Positions 1 to 8,012 are shown, numbered from the stretch's first letter. The stretch: DNA of 18,649 bases from DASWVC01 sp036401335 (GCA_036401335.1 DASWVC010000039.1:1-18649); one strand, 5' to 3'. A program made the numbers and translations. Notes: generated by a model from the letters alone, not told the origin.

Positions 1-1
1 T

Positions 2-2329
2 GACCAGTTCTGGCGTAAAGATTTTGAACTCGCTGCGACTGTCCTCAAATGTCATTGGCTTCGTTACTCCGTTCCTTGGCAAACCATTCAACCCCAGCCC
101 GACACCTGGGATTGGTCCTGGTGCGACGAGCATTTTGACGCGGCCTCTGCCGCCGGCATTCACCTGATCATCGATCTTGTGCATTTTGGTGTGCCCACGT
201 GGCTCCCCGACGCATTCGGCGACGTGGGGTTTCCCGAAGCTTTGGAAACGTTCGCCCGGGCGTTCGGGGCGCGTTACCGCGGGCACCCGGCCGTGGCGAG
301 CGTCTGTCCGATCAATGAGCCGTTAACGACGGCGTACTTTGGGGGGGACGCCGGACTATGGCCGCCGCACGGGGTGGGGTTGCGGACGTACATGCTGGTG
401 TTGTCGCGACTGGCGCAGGCGCTCTCGCGTTCCATCCGAGCCCTTCGTGACTCCATGGGGGAAGTAGAGATCATCATTTGTGATTCCCTGGAGGTGGCCA
501 TGACCGATGAGCCGGATTCGGATGAAACCACGAGCCCGCATCTGGTGGAATCGTTGGGGGCGGACGTGGCACGCCGGATGGAACGCCGGCACGTGGTGTT
601 GGATCTGGTTCTCGGCCGGGTGGACCAGAAGCACGCCCTCCACCACTGGCTGGTTCACCACGGCTTTCCCTCCTACGACCTGCATTGGCTGCAACGCCAC
701 GCGCAGACGGTCGATGTGATCGGGCTCGATTACTACTTCCACACGGAAGTGGAGGTCTACACGAACCCGGAAGGCTATTACCGCCAACGGGCCGCAACCA
801 AACCCTGGGGACTTTACCGTGCCGCCCAAGATTACTGGCGCCGGTACCACCTCCCTTTCATGGTGACCGAAACCAGTGCGGCCGGAACCGACGAGGAAAG
901 GCATGATTGGCTCAACCGGTGCATCGGCGACATCCGCCATTTGCGCGCGGACGGGTTCCCGTGCATCGGTTTCACGTGGTGGCCCTTGATCGACCACCTG
1001 GACTGGGACGGGGCCATGCTGCATCAGACCGGGCACATTCATCCCGTGGGCGTGTTCGGGTTAAGCAGGGCGGAATCTGGCGAACTGATCCGGCGGCCTA
1101 CTGGCCTTACCACAACTTACCGGCACCTTATCGAAAAGGGAGATGAAGCGGTCGGGAGCGTGTCCGACCGGCTGCTGAACGCCGTTTCGGTGGCTGGACC
1201 GGAAACCGTGGCCCGCAGGCACGTGGAACCGAAGGAACGGCCGGTTATCGTGTGCGCCCACCAGCCGTGGGGAATGGTGCGCACCCGCCTTCACCACCTG
1301 GCCCGGGAATGGGCCAAAGATCGGCAGGTATGGTTTGTCGATCCCGTGAAACGGGTTTTTTCACCGAGTCAGGCAGAGCACCGGACGGAGGCCCTGCCCG
1401 ATGCGCCGTTTCTGTACCGCTTCCAGTTTAGCACGCCGCAATCGTATGACGTTGAAGGTGCCGCGGCGGCGTTGCTGGGCCGGGTCGAGGCCGAATTTGC
1501 GGGGTCATCCCTCGGACTCGAAAGTTCGATTTACTGGGTGGAAGACGCGGCGGTCGTTGTGTTGTTGAAAGCCAGGCCGTTGCCTCCAACCGTTGTGTTC
1601 GATCCGCCGGCCCGGTACGATCACCAGGAAACGGGGTGGACGAAAGCGGCGTTGCAGCAGGCGGATGCGGTTGTTTTTCGCACGCCCCGGCAGCAGGCCC
1701 ATTTTGGTTCATGGTGCCGCGGCCGGCAGCACCTTTTAGAGGACGGTGTCGACCCCAGGCATTTTCTGAAAGCGATGCGGACGGACACGCCCGTGCCGTA
1801 CGACAGCCGTTTCATTGTCAGGCCGAACCTCCTTTATTTCGGCGTCATTGACGAACGGTTGGACCTTGGGTTGCTGGACAGGGTAGCTGAAGCGACCTTT
1901 GGACTAAACATGATCATGGTCGGCCCGGTGATCCGGGTCGCCCCGGAAAGCCTGCCACGGCGAGAAAACCTTTTCTGGCTGGGGCCGCGTCCCTACGAGC
2001 AACTGCCGAATTACCTTCGCGGCGTGGAGGCTTGCATTCTCCCGTTTCGGCAACTGCCGTCGATGGAGCATTGCCTTCCCGTTCAGGTGCAGGAATACCT
2101 CTGCGCAGGCCGTCCGGTGGTGGCCACCCCGGTTGGCAGCCTGCCTGACCGGGCCTGGCACGGCCTCACGTTGTGCAAGTCGGCGGAGGATTTTGCGCGG
2201 GCCTGCCATCAGGCGGCCGAACCGATCGAGGGCAATGTCCGCCGGGAATTTATCCGCCAGGTGGCCGGCCGCAGCTGGCACAGGGCGGCGCGGGCCGGGG
2301 CGGCGCTGATGGGCGGGCTGGGGCGCTGA
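2..2329 (+). CDS. GH1-like glycoside hydrolase fused to a GT4-like glycosyltransferase (5' partial)
   Basis: The reading frame is open from base 2, so the N-terminus lies upstream of the window; the first ATG (179) is internal to a conserved GH1 stretch. The first half resembles family 1 glycosidases: RYSVPW, then HFGVPTWL, the acid/base motif NEP (Glu codon 317-319) and a nucleophile-like TETS (Glu codon 869-871), so both catalytic glutamates appear present. From about base 1235 a second domain starts with a CAHQPWG...R..HLA segment, passes DGVDPRHF, and has the nucleotide-binding half LLYFGVIDERLD...PYEQLPNYL...EYLCAGRPVVATPVG, typical of GT4-like transferases. In other genomes, as I recall, stand-alone relatives of both halves lie next to each other beside UDP-galactopyranose mutase; here they are one polypeptide. 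No membrane segment or signal peptide is visible in the part present. A role in cell-surface or exopolysaccharide glycan assembly is inference. The GH1 half may act as a transglycosidase or be non-hydrolytic. Confidence 0.8.
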   Translation, partial: DQFWRKDFELAATVLKCHWLRYSVPWQTIQPQPDTWDWSWCDEHFDAASAAGIHLIIDLVHFGVPTWLPDAFGDVGFPEALETFARAFGARYRGHPAVASVCPINEPLTTAYFGGDAGLWPPHGVGLRTYMLVLSRLAQALSRSIRALRDSMGEVEIIICDSLEVAMTDEPDSDETTSPHLVESLGADVARRMERRHVVLDLVLGRVDQKHALHHWLVHHGFPSYDLHWLQRHAQTVDVIGLDYYFHTEVEVYTNPEGYYRQRAATKPWGLYRAAQDYWRRYHLPFMVTETSAAGTDEERHDWLNRCIGDIRHLRADGFPCIGFTWWPLIDHLDWDGAMLHQTGHIHPVGVFGLSRAESGELIRRPTGLTTTYRHLIEKGDEAVGSVSDRLLNAVSVAGPETVARRHVEPKERPVIVCAHQPWGMVRTRLHHLAREWAKDRQVWFVDPVKRVFSPSQAEHRTEALPDAPFLYRFQFSTPQSYDVEGAAAALLGRVEAEFAGSSLGLESSIYWVEDAAVVVLLKARPLPPTVVFDPPARYDHQETGWTKAALQQADAVVFRTPRQQAHFGSWCRGRQHLLEDGVDPRHFLKAMRTDTPVPYDSRFIVRPNLLYFGVIDERLDLGLLDRVAEATFGLNMIMVGPVIRVAPESLPRRENLFWLGPRPYEQLPNYLRGVEACILPFRQLPSMEHCLPVQVQEYLCAGRPVVATPVGSLPDRAWHGLTLCKSAEDFARACHQAAEPIEGNVRREFIRQVAGRSWHRAARAGAALMGGLGR

Positions 2330-2407
2330 AACCAGCGTCTGCATTTCCTTTCGCTCCAAGGCAGATTTTCGTTGCGGGATGGACCAATTTCCTAAGAATG
2401 AAGGGTC

Positions 2408-3022
2408 ATGGCGGAACCTGTAAGAGAGCCGTATGCAGACGTTGCCGAGCAACAATCGGTCCCGCCGGAACAGCTGGACAACCAGGTGCAGCGTGCCCAG
2501 GAGCAGCTGCTGCACCTGAAACGCCAACAGGAAACGATTGAACGCCAAAAGCGTGAACTGGAGGAGTTAAGCCGCCGCCAGGAAGAGCTGGAGCGGGGCC
2601 GGGCGGAAATGATCGAAAAACTCAGCCGGTCAATCGTGGTGATCGAACGGGAGACCTATGAGGCTGAGAAAAAAGTGGAACAACTGCGGGGCACGAACAC
2701 CGCCTTCATGCAGCACCTGGAATTTCTTGAGCGCATCAATCCGAAGAACTGGAACAACGCGGACCTTCATAAAGAGTTGAGCAAAAGCCTCAGCGCGGTC
2801 GACGATGCGCGGGCAGAGTTCAACAAATCCATCACAAAAATCAACGCCAAGTCGGATGGAGAAATCATTGAACCGGCGACGGCTTCGGACTACGGCGGTT
2901 ACGGCGTGGGCACCGAAGCGAGCTTTGTGACGTGGCTGAAGCGTGGATTTGCGTTCACGTTGCCGTTGGTGGTGTTTGGGATGATCGCCCTGGTGATCTT
3001 CCTGGTGGTGCACGGCGGCTAG
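2408..3022 (+). CDS. Coiled-coil protein with C-terminal membrane anchor, function unknown
   Basis: I do not recognise a named family. The 204-residue product has no signal peptide. Residues about 18-110 are rich in Q, E, R, K and L with heptad spacing (for example QQETIERQKRELEEL), predicting a long coiled coil. A second helical, charged part follows to about 150, and a single hydrophobic helix (FTLPLVVFGMIALVIFLVV) lies near the C-terminus at about 180-201. This makes it a probable tail-anchored inner-membrane protein with a cytoplasmic coiled coil. A short AAGGG at 2401-2405 lies three bases before the ATG, a weak ribosome binding site. The next gene has the same design and starts nine bases after the stop, and gatC-gatA follow, so the four genes probably share a transcript. 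The function cannot be read from the sequence. Confidence 0.75.
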   Translation: MAEPVREPYADVAEQQSVPPEQLDNQVQRAQEQLLHLKRQQETIERQKRELEELSRRQEELERGRAEMIEKLSRSIVVIERETYEAEKKVEQLRGTNTAFMQHLEFLERINPKNWNNADLHKELSKSLSAVDDARAEFNKSITKINAKSDGEIIEPATASDYGGYGVGTEASFVTWLKRGFAFTLPLVVFGMIALVIFLVVHGG

Positions 3023-3030
3023 GAGCAGAG

Positions 3031-3417
3031 ATGGCAAAGATGGCACGAAAACGGTTTTCCGGGTCGCCGATCACCTCCAGGCAACAGGAATTGTCGCAGC
3101 AGGAGCAGGCGGTGCGGCGGGAGATGGCGGACCTGGAACGACTGATCTCGGAAGCGCCCCAACTCGCGGAACAGGCACTGGAACGCCAACGGGAACAACG
3201 CTGGCTGCTGGCGAACACCCGGCGAAGTGCTTTTGATTCACCGGACGTGTTGCACGATGGGCGTCACAACGAAGATCCGTCGGTTACTCGCCCGCGCCGG
3301 CCTCGTCGGGCGCAGCGCCGGGCTGCCCGGATGCGGCTGGCCGTGATGCTGATGGCGGTGATGGTGGCGGGTGCCGTCGTGTTATTCCTGGTGATGCACC
3401 TGATCAAACACCTATGA
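3031..3417 (+). CDS. Second small coiled-coil, tail-anchored membrane protein, function unknown
   Basis: The ATG at 3031 is chosen over an upstream in-frame ATG at 2932 because AGGAG (3021-3025) sits five bases before it and the longer version would run into the preceding gene. The 128-residue product begins with a basic stretch, has a short Q/E-rich helix (about residues 15-60, with QQEQAVRREMADLE), an Arg-rich linker (about 85-102) and one C-terminal hydrophobic helix (LAVMLMAVMVAGAVVLFLVM). The architecture repeats that of the gene before it, although the two share no obvious sequence identity. The Arg-rich stretch before the helix predicts a cytoplasmic N-terminus. It ends 14 bases before gatC. 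I recognise no family and infer only a membrane-associated partner of the preceding protein. Confidence 0.7.
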   Translation: MAKMARKRFSGSPITSRQQELSQQEQAVRREMADLERLISEAPQLAEQALERQREQRWLLANTRRSAFDSPDVLHDGRHNEDPSVTRPRRPRRAQRRAARMRLAVMLMAVMVAGAVVLFLVMHLIKHL

Positions 3418-3431
3418 ACCAGCACCGTTGA

Positions 3432-3719
3432 ATGAGTTCAGAAAAGTTTGATGTCCATTACCTGAGTGACCTTGCCCGCATTCAGTTGACCACGGAAGAG
3501 ACGGCCACCTTTCAAGCGCAGCTCGGCCATGTGCTGGAGCATGTGGAACGTCTTAACCAGCTTGACGTCAACGGTGTTGAACCGACTGCCCACAGCTTTC
3601 CTTTGTTCAACATTTTCCGATCGGATGAGGTCCGACCGAGCTTGGCGAAGGCGGACGCCCTGGCCAACGCACCCCGCCAGGCACAAGGGTTATTTGTTGT
3701 AACCAAAGTCCTGGAATAA
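3432..3719 (+). CDS. gatC: Asp/Glu-tRNA amidotransferase subunit C
   Basis: The 95-residue product has the usual GatC length and pattern: an N-terminal YLSDLARIQLTTEE segment, a helix with H.LEHVERLNQLDVNGVEPTAH, then F...RSDEVRPSL and a C-terminal QGLFVVTKVLE. GatC clamps GatA to GatB in the complex that amidates misacylated Glu-tRNA(Gln) and/or Asp-tRNA(Asn) in the cytoplasm. The gene lies two bases upstream of gatA, the typical order. gatB is not in this window. The ATG follows the previous stop by 14 bases with no strong ribosome binding site, which suggests translational coupling within the operon. Confidence 0.95.
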   Translation: MSSEKFDVHYLSDLARIQLTTEETATFQAQLGHVLEHVERLNQLDVNGVEPTAHSFPLFNIFRSDEVRPSLAKADALANAPRQAQGLFVVTKVLE

Positions 3720-3721
3720 CC

Positions 3722-5197
3722 GTGGACGACCTTTTCCGCTTTGACGTGCATGAGCTTCGGGCTCGACTGGTAAGCAGGGAAGTGAGCCCGGTAGAAGCGG
3801 TGCGCGCGTTGGCCGAGCGCATCGACGAAGTGGATGCAAAGATCCACGGTTACCTGTCGCATGACCTGGACCAGGCGGTTCGCGATGCTGAACAGGCCGA
3901 CCTGAGCCAACCGCTTGGCGGGGTGCCGATCGCGATCAAGGACGTGATCAGCGTGAAGGGTCAACCCTGCAGTTGCGGCTCCAAAATCCTCTCTGGTTAC
4001 CGTGCGCCTTATGACGCAACGGTGATTGCAAGGTTGCGCACAGCGGGCGCCGTGCCTTTCGGGCGTACCAACATGGACGAGTTTGCGATGGGCTCATCCA
4101 CGGAGAACTCGGCCTTCGGGCCGAGCCGGAACCCATACGACCTTACCCGCACGCCCGGTGGTTCGAGCGGCGGTTCAGCGGCGGTGGTGGCCGCCGATGC
4201 AAGTTTCGCCGCGCTCGGCTCAGACACCGGCGGTTCCATCCGGCAACCCGCAGCGCTTTGCGGTTGCGTCGGCTTCAAACCGACGTACGGCCGGGTGTCG
4301 CGTTACGGTTTGGTGGCCTTTGCATCGTCCCTCGACCAGGTCGGTCCGCTGACCAAGACCGTACGCGACAGTGCCCTGCTTCTTAACGCATTTTGCGGCG
4401 TTGATGCACAAGACTCCACGTCACTGGATGAACCCGTGCCGGATTTCACGGCGGACCTGGGCAAGGGGGTCAAAGGGTTGCGGCTGGGGTTGCCACGGGA
4501 ATATTTTATCGAGGGGCTGGACCCGCAGGTTGAAGCGGCGGTGCGGGGCGCCGTCGACCATTATGCCGGGCTCGGCGCAGAGATCGTCGACCTTTCACTG
4601 CCGCACACCGAGCATGCCCTGAGCACCTATTACATCATTGCTCCAGCTGAGGCATCGGCTAACCTTGCCCGCTTCGACGGAGTCCGCTACGGCTACCGTG
4701 CCGATCATCCGTCCGGGTTGCTCGACCACTACGGCCGGACCCGGGAGGAGGGTTTCGGGCCCGAGGTGAAAAGGCGCATCATTTTAGGGACGTACGTCCT
4801 CAGCTCCGGGTACTACGATGCGTTTTACTTGCGCGCCCAGAAGGTTCGGACCTTGATCCGGAACGATTTCCGCAAGGCGTTCAGCCAAGTGGACGCGATC
4901 CTCTGCCCGACTTCGCCGACCCCCGCGTTCAAACTGGGCGAGCGGACCAACGATCCGCTAAGCATGTACCTGGCCGATGTCTTCACCTTGGCCGCAAACA
5001 TGGCTGGCATCTGCGGAATCAGCATCCCGTGCGGCTTTGCGACGGTGGACGGAGTTTCCCTGCCGATCGGCCTGCAGATTCTGGGCGATGCGCTGGCGGA
5101 ACGTCTGGTGTTGCAGGTGGCAAACGCTTTCGAGCAGAGCACACCCTGGCACAAGCAGCGGCCGGACTTGGGCGGGGTGAAGAAGGTGTCGGGGTGA
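3722..5197 (+). CDS. gatA: Asp/Glu-tRNA amidotransferase subunit A
   Basis: The 491-residue amidase-signature protein supplies ammonia from glutamine for tRNA-dependent transamidation. The Ser-cisSer-Lys triad is visible as K73 (in GVPIAIKDVI), S148 (in TPGGSSGGS) and S172 (in DTGGSIRQPAA), with the same spacing as characterised GatA proteins. The start is GTG at 3722, two bases after gatC; no better ATG exists nearby, and the N-terminus (FRFDVHELRARLVSREVS) fits the family. The last residues (KVSG) and the stop codon lie inside a period-8 repeat that runs on into the intergenic gap, so the extreme C-terminus, beyond the conserved QRPDL, is probably repeat-derived. gatB is not seen next to it. 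Confidence 0.97.
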   Translation: MDDLFRFDVHELRARLVSREVSPVEAVRALAERIDEVDAKIHGYLSHDLDQAVRDAEQADLSQPLGGVPIAIKDVISVKGQPCSCGSKILSGYRAPYDATVIARLRTAGAVPFGRTNMDEFAMGSSTENSAFGPSRNPYDLTRTPGGSSGGSAAVVAADASFAALGSDTGGSIRQPAALCGCVGFKPTYGRVSRYGLVAFASSLDQVGPLTKTVRDSALLLNAFCGVDAQDSTSLDEPVPDFTADLGKGVKGLRLGLPREYFIEGLDPQVEAAVRGAVDHYAGLGAEIVDLSLPHTEHALSTYYIIAPAEASANLARFDGVRYGYRADHPSGLLDHYGRTREEGFGPEVKRRIILGTYVLSSGYYDAFYLRAQKVRTLIRNDFRKAFSQVDAILCPTSPTPAFKLGERTNDPLSMYLADVFTLAANMAGICGISIPCGFATVDGVSLPIGLQILGDALAERLVLQVANAFEQSTPWHKQRPDLGGVKKVSG

Positions 5198-5221
5198 CGG
5201 GGTATCGGCGTGATGGAGTGG
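5185..5221 (+). repeat. Period-8 G-rich tandem array (family A) at the gatA stop codon
   Basis: Successive eight-base units are GGTGTCGG, GGTGACGG, GGTATCGG, CGTGATGG and a partial AGTGG. The gatA stop codon (5195-5197) is inside the second unit. The array and the preceding GTGAAGAA match the sequence just after aguA (from 16983) unit by unit. A third, inverted array lies at 18009-18040. Confidence 0.8.
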
Positions 5222-5246
5222 AAGAACGAAGCGGTTGCGCCGGCCC

Positions 5247-5280
5247 GGTAGGGGGGAGCTTGCCCTCAAGCGCCCCTACC
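5247..5280. repeat. Palindromic repeat, family D; possible two-way terminator between converging genes
   Basis: A perfect outer stem pairs GGTAGGGG (5247-5254) with CCCCTACC (5273-5280). An inner stem pairs GCTTG (5258-5262) with CAAGC (5267-5271) around a CCCT loop. It sits between the ends of gatA (+) and the small membrane gene (-), and its last base is the first base of that gene's stop codon read on the plus strand. There is no T-tract, so factor-independent termination is uncertain. Related copies lie at 17141-17172, 18042-18075 and 13088-13125, with a half copy at about 8534-8550. Confidence 0.8.
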
Positions 5281-5567
5281 TACTCCTTCTTCCACCAGTC
5301 GGCGGGGTCTTCCTCGCTGTCTTGCTCAGGGCGTGGCGCGTCCGTTTCCCCTGGCGTCTCGCGGCAGAGAAGCAGCGGGTAATTGAATGGGACAGGTGCC
5401 GAGCAGGTGACGAACACTTGGCGGGAGCGTAAGCCCGGCTGGCTGCGCCCGGGCCGGCTGAGGTAAAGGCTGATCAGGAGGGGCGTGGTAGCCAACGCCG
5501 CCAGGACCAGGCCGATACCGAGGCTCATCAAAGCAGAAGTCATGTCCATCTGGTCATTGTCGCCCAC
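5280..5567 (-). CDS. Small single-pass membrane protein downstream of acs, function unknown
   Basis: The 95-residue product starts at GTG 5567, with AAAGGG nine bases before it; in-frame ATG codons at 5549 and 5543 are possible alternatives. One hydrophobic helix (about residues 12-33, LMSLGIGLVLAALATTPLLI) is followed by a short basic segment, a motif RQVFVTCSAPVPFNYPLLLC with two cysteines, and an acidic tail rich in E, D and P ending DWWKKE. The gene lies 44 bases downstream of the acs stop on the same strand and is probably the last gene of that operon. It does not resemble the DUF485 protein often found with acetate permease and acs. The function is unknown; the codon pattern and clean architecture suggest a real gene. 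Confidence 0.6.
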   Translation of the reverse strand: MGDNDQMDMTSALMSLGIGLVLAALATTPLLISLYLSRPGRSQPGLRSRQVFVTCSAPVPFNYPLLLCRETPGETDAPRPEQDSEEDPADWWKKE

Positions 5568-5611
5568 CAGGCGATGCCCTTTAGCGGCAGTTTCCTGTTT
5601 CCAAAGCCAGT

Positions 5612-7570
5612 TTACTCTTCTTTGGCATCCCCTTTCAGGCGCAGAAGCACATTGAAGTCTTCCAACGTGGTAACGTCACCGGTGATCTGGCCGCCGCCAG
5701 CGATCTCTTTAAGGAGCCGCCGCATGATTTTGCCGCTCCGCGTTTTTGGCAGTCCCTCAGTGAAACGAACATCGTCGGGCCGGGCGATTGCTCCGATGGC
5801 CGTGGCAACGTGTTGACGGATACGTTCCCGAAGGTCGGGTCCGGGATGTTCACCCTCCTTTAAAGTTACGAAGGCAACCACGCTTTGCCCTTTCAGCTCG
5901 TCCGGGCGGCCCACCACGGCGGCCTCTGCCACTGAGGGGTGGCTGACCAGGGCGCTTTCAATTTCGGAGGTCCCGAGACGATGGCCGGCGACGTTAAGAA
6001 CGTCGTCGATTCGTCCCACGATCCAGAAGTAACCGTCCTTGTCCCTCCGGGCGCCATCCCCCGAGAAGTACATTCCCTTGACTTCGGTCCAGTACTGTTT
6101 GCGGTACCGTTTTTTGTCACCCCAAATGGAGCGCAGCATCGACGGCCAGGGTTTGCGAATCACCAGCTTGCCGCCCACTCCCGGGGGTACCTCGTTGCCT
6201 TCATGGTCGACAACGGCGGCGTCCACGCCAAAAAACGGCAAAGTGGCGGTCCCTGGTTTGGCCGGCGTCGCGCCAGGCAGGGGTGTGATCATGATCGCGC
6301 CGGTTTCCGTTTGCCACCAGGTGTCAACGATTGGGCAGCGGCCGCCGCCAATGACGGTGTTAAACCACATCCAGACTTCCGGGTTGATCGGCTCGCCAAC
6401 CGTCCCCAGCAGCCGCAAAGAAGAAAGGTCATGCCGGTTGGGAAACTCGTCACCCCACCGGATAAAAGCGCGAATGGCGGTCGGCGCGGTGTAAAACACG
6501 GAAACGCGGTACTCCTCGATCAACCTCCAGAACCGGTCCGGTTCGGGCCAGTTCGGCGCACCCTCATACATCAGGACAGTGGCGCCGTTGCTAAGGGGCC
6601 CATACACCACATAACTGTGGCCGGTGATCCAGCCGATGTCAGCCGTGCACCAGTATACGTCTTCTTCTTTCAGGTCGAAAACGTATTTCGTGGTAATGGC
6701 GGCCCCGAGCAGGTAACCGGCCGAGGTGTGCAGTATGCCTTTGGGTTTACCGGTCGAACCGCTGGTGTACAGGATAAACAGCGGGTCCTCGGCATCCATT
6801 GGTTCGGCCGGGCAAAGGGCGTTGACGTAATCCATCTCCCGATGCCACCAGACGTCACGACCTTCCTTGATGGAAATCTCGCTGTGGGTGCGCCGGAACA
6901 CGATCACCGTCTGGATCTGCAAATTGTCGTCTTTCAGGGCTTCATCGACGTTGCGTTTGAGCGGCACGATGGTGCCCCGCCGGTAACCGCCGTCCGCGGT
7001 GATGACCATCTTGGCCTCGCAGTCGTTGATGCGGTCCTTGATGGATTCCGCGCTAAACCCGCCGAAAACCACCGAATGCACCGCACCCAGGCGCGCGCAC
7101 GCCAACATGGCAATGGCGGCTTCGGGGCACATCGGCATGTAGATGATGACACGGTCGCCTTTCTCGATCCGGTGCCGTTTCAGGACGTTGGTGAATTTGC
7201 ACACCTCACGGTGCAACTGCTGGTAAGTCAACGTGCGCTTTTCACCCGGTTCACCTTCCCAGATCAGCGCGGCTTTGTTGCGCCGCGGCCCTAGAAGGTG
7301 CCGGTCCAGGCAATTCTCGGCCACATTGAGCTTCCCGCCCACAAACCAGCGCGCAAAAGGCTCGTTCCAATGAAGCACCTGTTTCCATTTCTTCTGCCAG
7401 AGCAGAAGTTCGGCTGCTTGCTGCGCCCAGAATTTTTCCGGGTTCTTGATCGACTTGCGGTAAAGCTCCTTGTAGACCTCCATGCTGGAGACGAGCGCGG
7501 TTTTGGCAAAGGACTTTGAAGGTTTAAACACCCGGTTCTCAACCAGGTGAGATTCGATGTTCTGGCTCAT
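5612..7570 (-). CDS. acs: Acetyl-CoA synthetase (AMP-forming)
   Basis: The enzyme activates acetate with ATP and CoA to acetyl-CoA through an acetyl-adenylate, in the cytoplasm. At 652 residues it matches the family length. Visible motifs in order are the phosphate-binding YTSGSTGKPKG, WWQTETG, SGDGARRDKDGYFWIVGRID, the hinge-region NVAGHRLGTSEIE and the C-terminal KTRSGKIMRR, whose Lys (residue 614) is the catalytic residue that is acetylated in studied Acs proteins. The ATG at 7570 is chosen because the upstream in-frame start is a TTG (7624) that would overlap the preceding gene and add 18 residues absent from the family. It lies 28 bases after the DUF6941-type gene and 44 bases before the small membrane gene, so the three are probably one operon. 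Confidence 0.96.
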   Translation of the reverse strand: MSQNIESHLVENRVFKPSKSFAKTALVSSMEVYKELYRKSIKNPEKFWAQQAAELLLWQKKWKQVLHWNEPFARWFVGGKLNVAENCLDRHLLGPRRNKAALIWEGEPGEKRTLTYQQLHREVCKFTNVLKRHRIEKGDRVIIYMPMCPEAAIAMLACARLGAVHSVVFGGFSAESIKDRINDCEAKMVITADGGYRRGTIVPLKRNVDEALKDDNLQIQTVIVFRRTHSEISIKEGRDVWWHREMDYVNALCPAEPMDAEDPLFILYTSGSTGKPKGILHTSAGYLLGAAITTKYVFDLKEEDVYWCTADIGWITGHSYVVYGPLSNGATVLMYEGAPNWPEPDRFWRLIEEYRVSVFYTAPTAIRAFIRWGDEFPNRHDLSSLRLLGTVGEPINPEVWMWFNTVIGGGRCPIVDTWWQTETGAIMITPLPGATPAKPGTATLPFFGVDAAVVDHEGNEVPPGVGGKLVIRKPWPSMLRSIWGDKKRYRKQYWTEVKGMYFSGDGARRDKDGYFWIVGRIDDVLNVAGHRLGTSEIESALVSHPSVAEAAVVGRPDELKGQSVVAFVTLKEGEHPGPDLRERIRQHVATAIGAIARPDDVRFTEGLPKTRSGKIMRRLLKEIAGGGQITGDVTTLEDFNVLLRLKGDAKEE

Positions 7571-7598
7571 GGGGAAACGATCGGGGTACGCCGGGAAT

Positions 7599-8012
7599 TT
7601 ACAGACGAGATGGGGCCGGCTCAATCTTCACCACGGCGAGCGGGTAACGAAGGACGAGCTCGTCATCCAATAGAATTTCAACGTGGTGGAGCCCAAACTG
7701 CTTGAACTGAAGGCCGGTAAACAGGTTGACGTTGGTGACGTTGCCGTCGACGTGTTGAAGCTGGAATTCGAGTTCCGATTCGGCAATCACCTGCGTCTCG
7801 TCGGCGCCCAGGATTCGGGATTTCTGTTTAAACGTCCCTACGCCGCCGCACCAGCGGGTCCAGATGCACAGCTTCAGGAGGCCAACCGGCAAGGCTCGAG
7901 CCGGCACCACGTTGATGACTCCGACCAGGGTGTGAAGCCCGTTAACTTCTTGCCGGACATCCTCGCAAAGCAGCGAGGCTTGAATGTCGGGGGGGATCTG
8001 GGAGGTTCTCAT
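7599..8012 (-). CDS. DUF6941-type conserved protein of unknown function
   Basis: The 137-residue product begins PPDIQASLLCEDVRQEVNG and contains a block around GVINVVPARALPVGLLKLCIWTRWC, then FKQKSRILGADETQVIAESE and a C-terminal GLQFKQFGLHHVEILLDDE. I recognise this as the pattern of DUF6941 proteins, soluble proteins with alternating hydrophobic residues suggestive of a beta-sandwich; no activity is known to me. No signal peptide or membrane helix is present. The start is an ATG at 8012 without a clear ribosome binding site. It ends 28 bases before the acs start, so it leads the acs operon, but nothing in it indicates a link with acetate metabolism. Confidence 0.75.
   Translation of the reverse strand: MRTSQIPPDIQASLLCEDVRQEVNGLHTLVGVINVVPARALPVGLLKLCIWTRWCGGVGTFKQKSRILGADETQVIAESELEFQLQHVDGNVTNVNLFTGLQFKQFGLHHVEILLDDELVLRYPLAVVKIEPAPSRL

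Noticed and set aside
356..1042. Minus-strand open frame of 228 codons opposite the GH1 half
   Set aside because: The plus strand holds the GH1 catalytic motifs; the antisense product has no recognisable feature.
5939..7294. Long plus-strand open frame of 451 codons opposite acs
   Set aside because: It is fully antisense to acs, which has every family motif; the translation is rich in H, R and P with no recognisable domain, as expected of a GC-rich shadow frame.
7571..7624. TTG start of acs that would overlap the DUF6941-type gene
   Set aside because: It adds residues not found in Acs proteins; the ATG at 7570 gives the normal 652-residue length.
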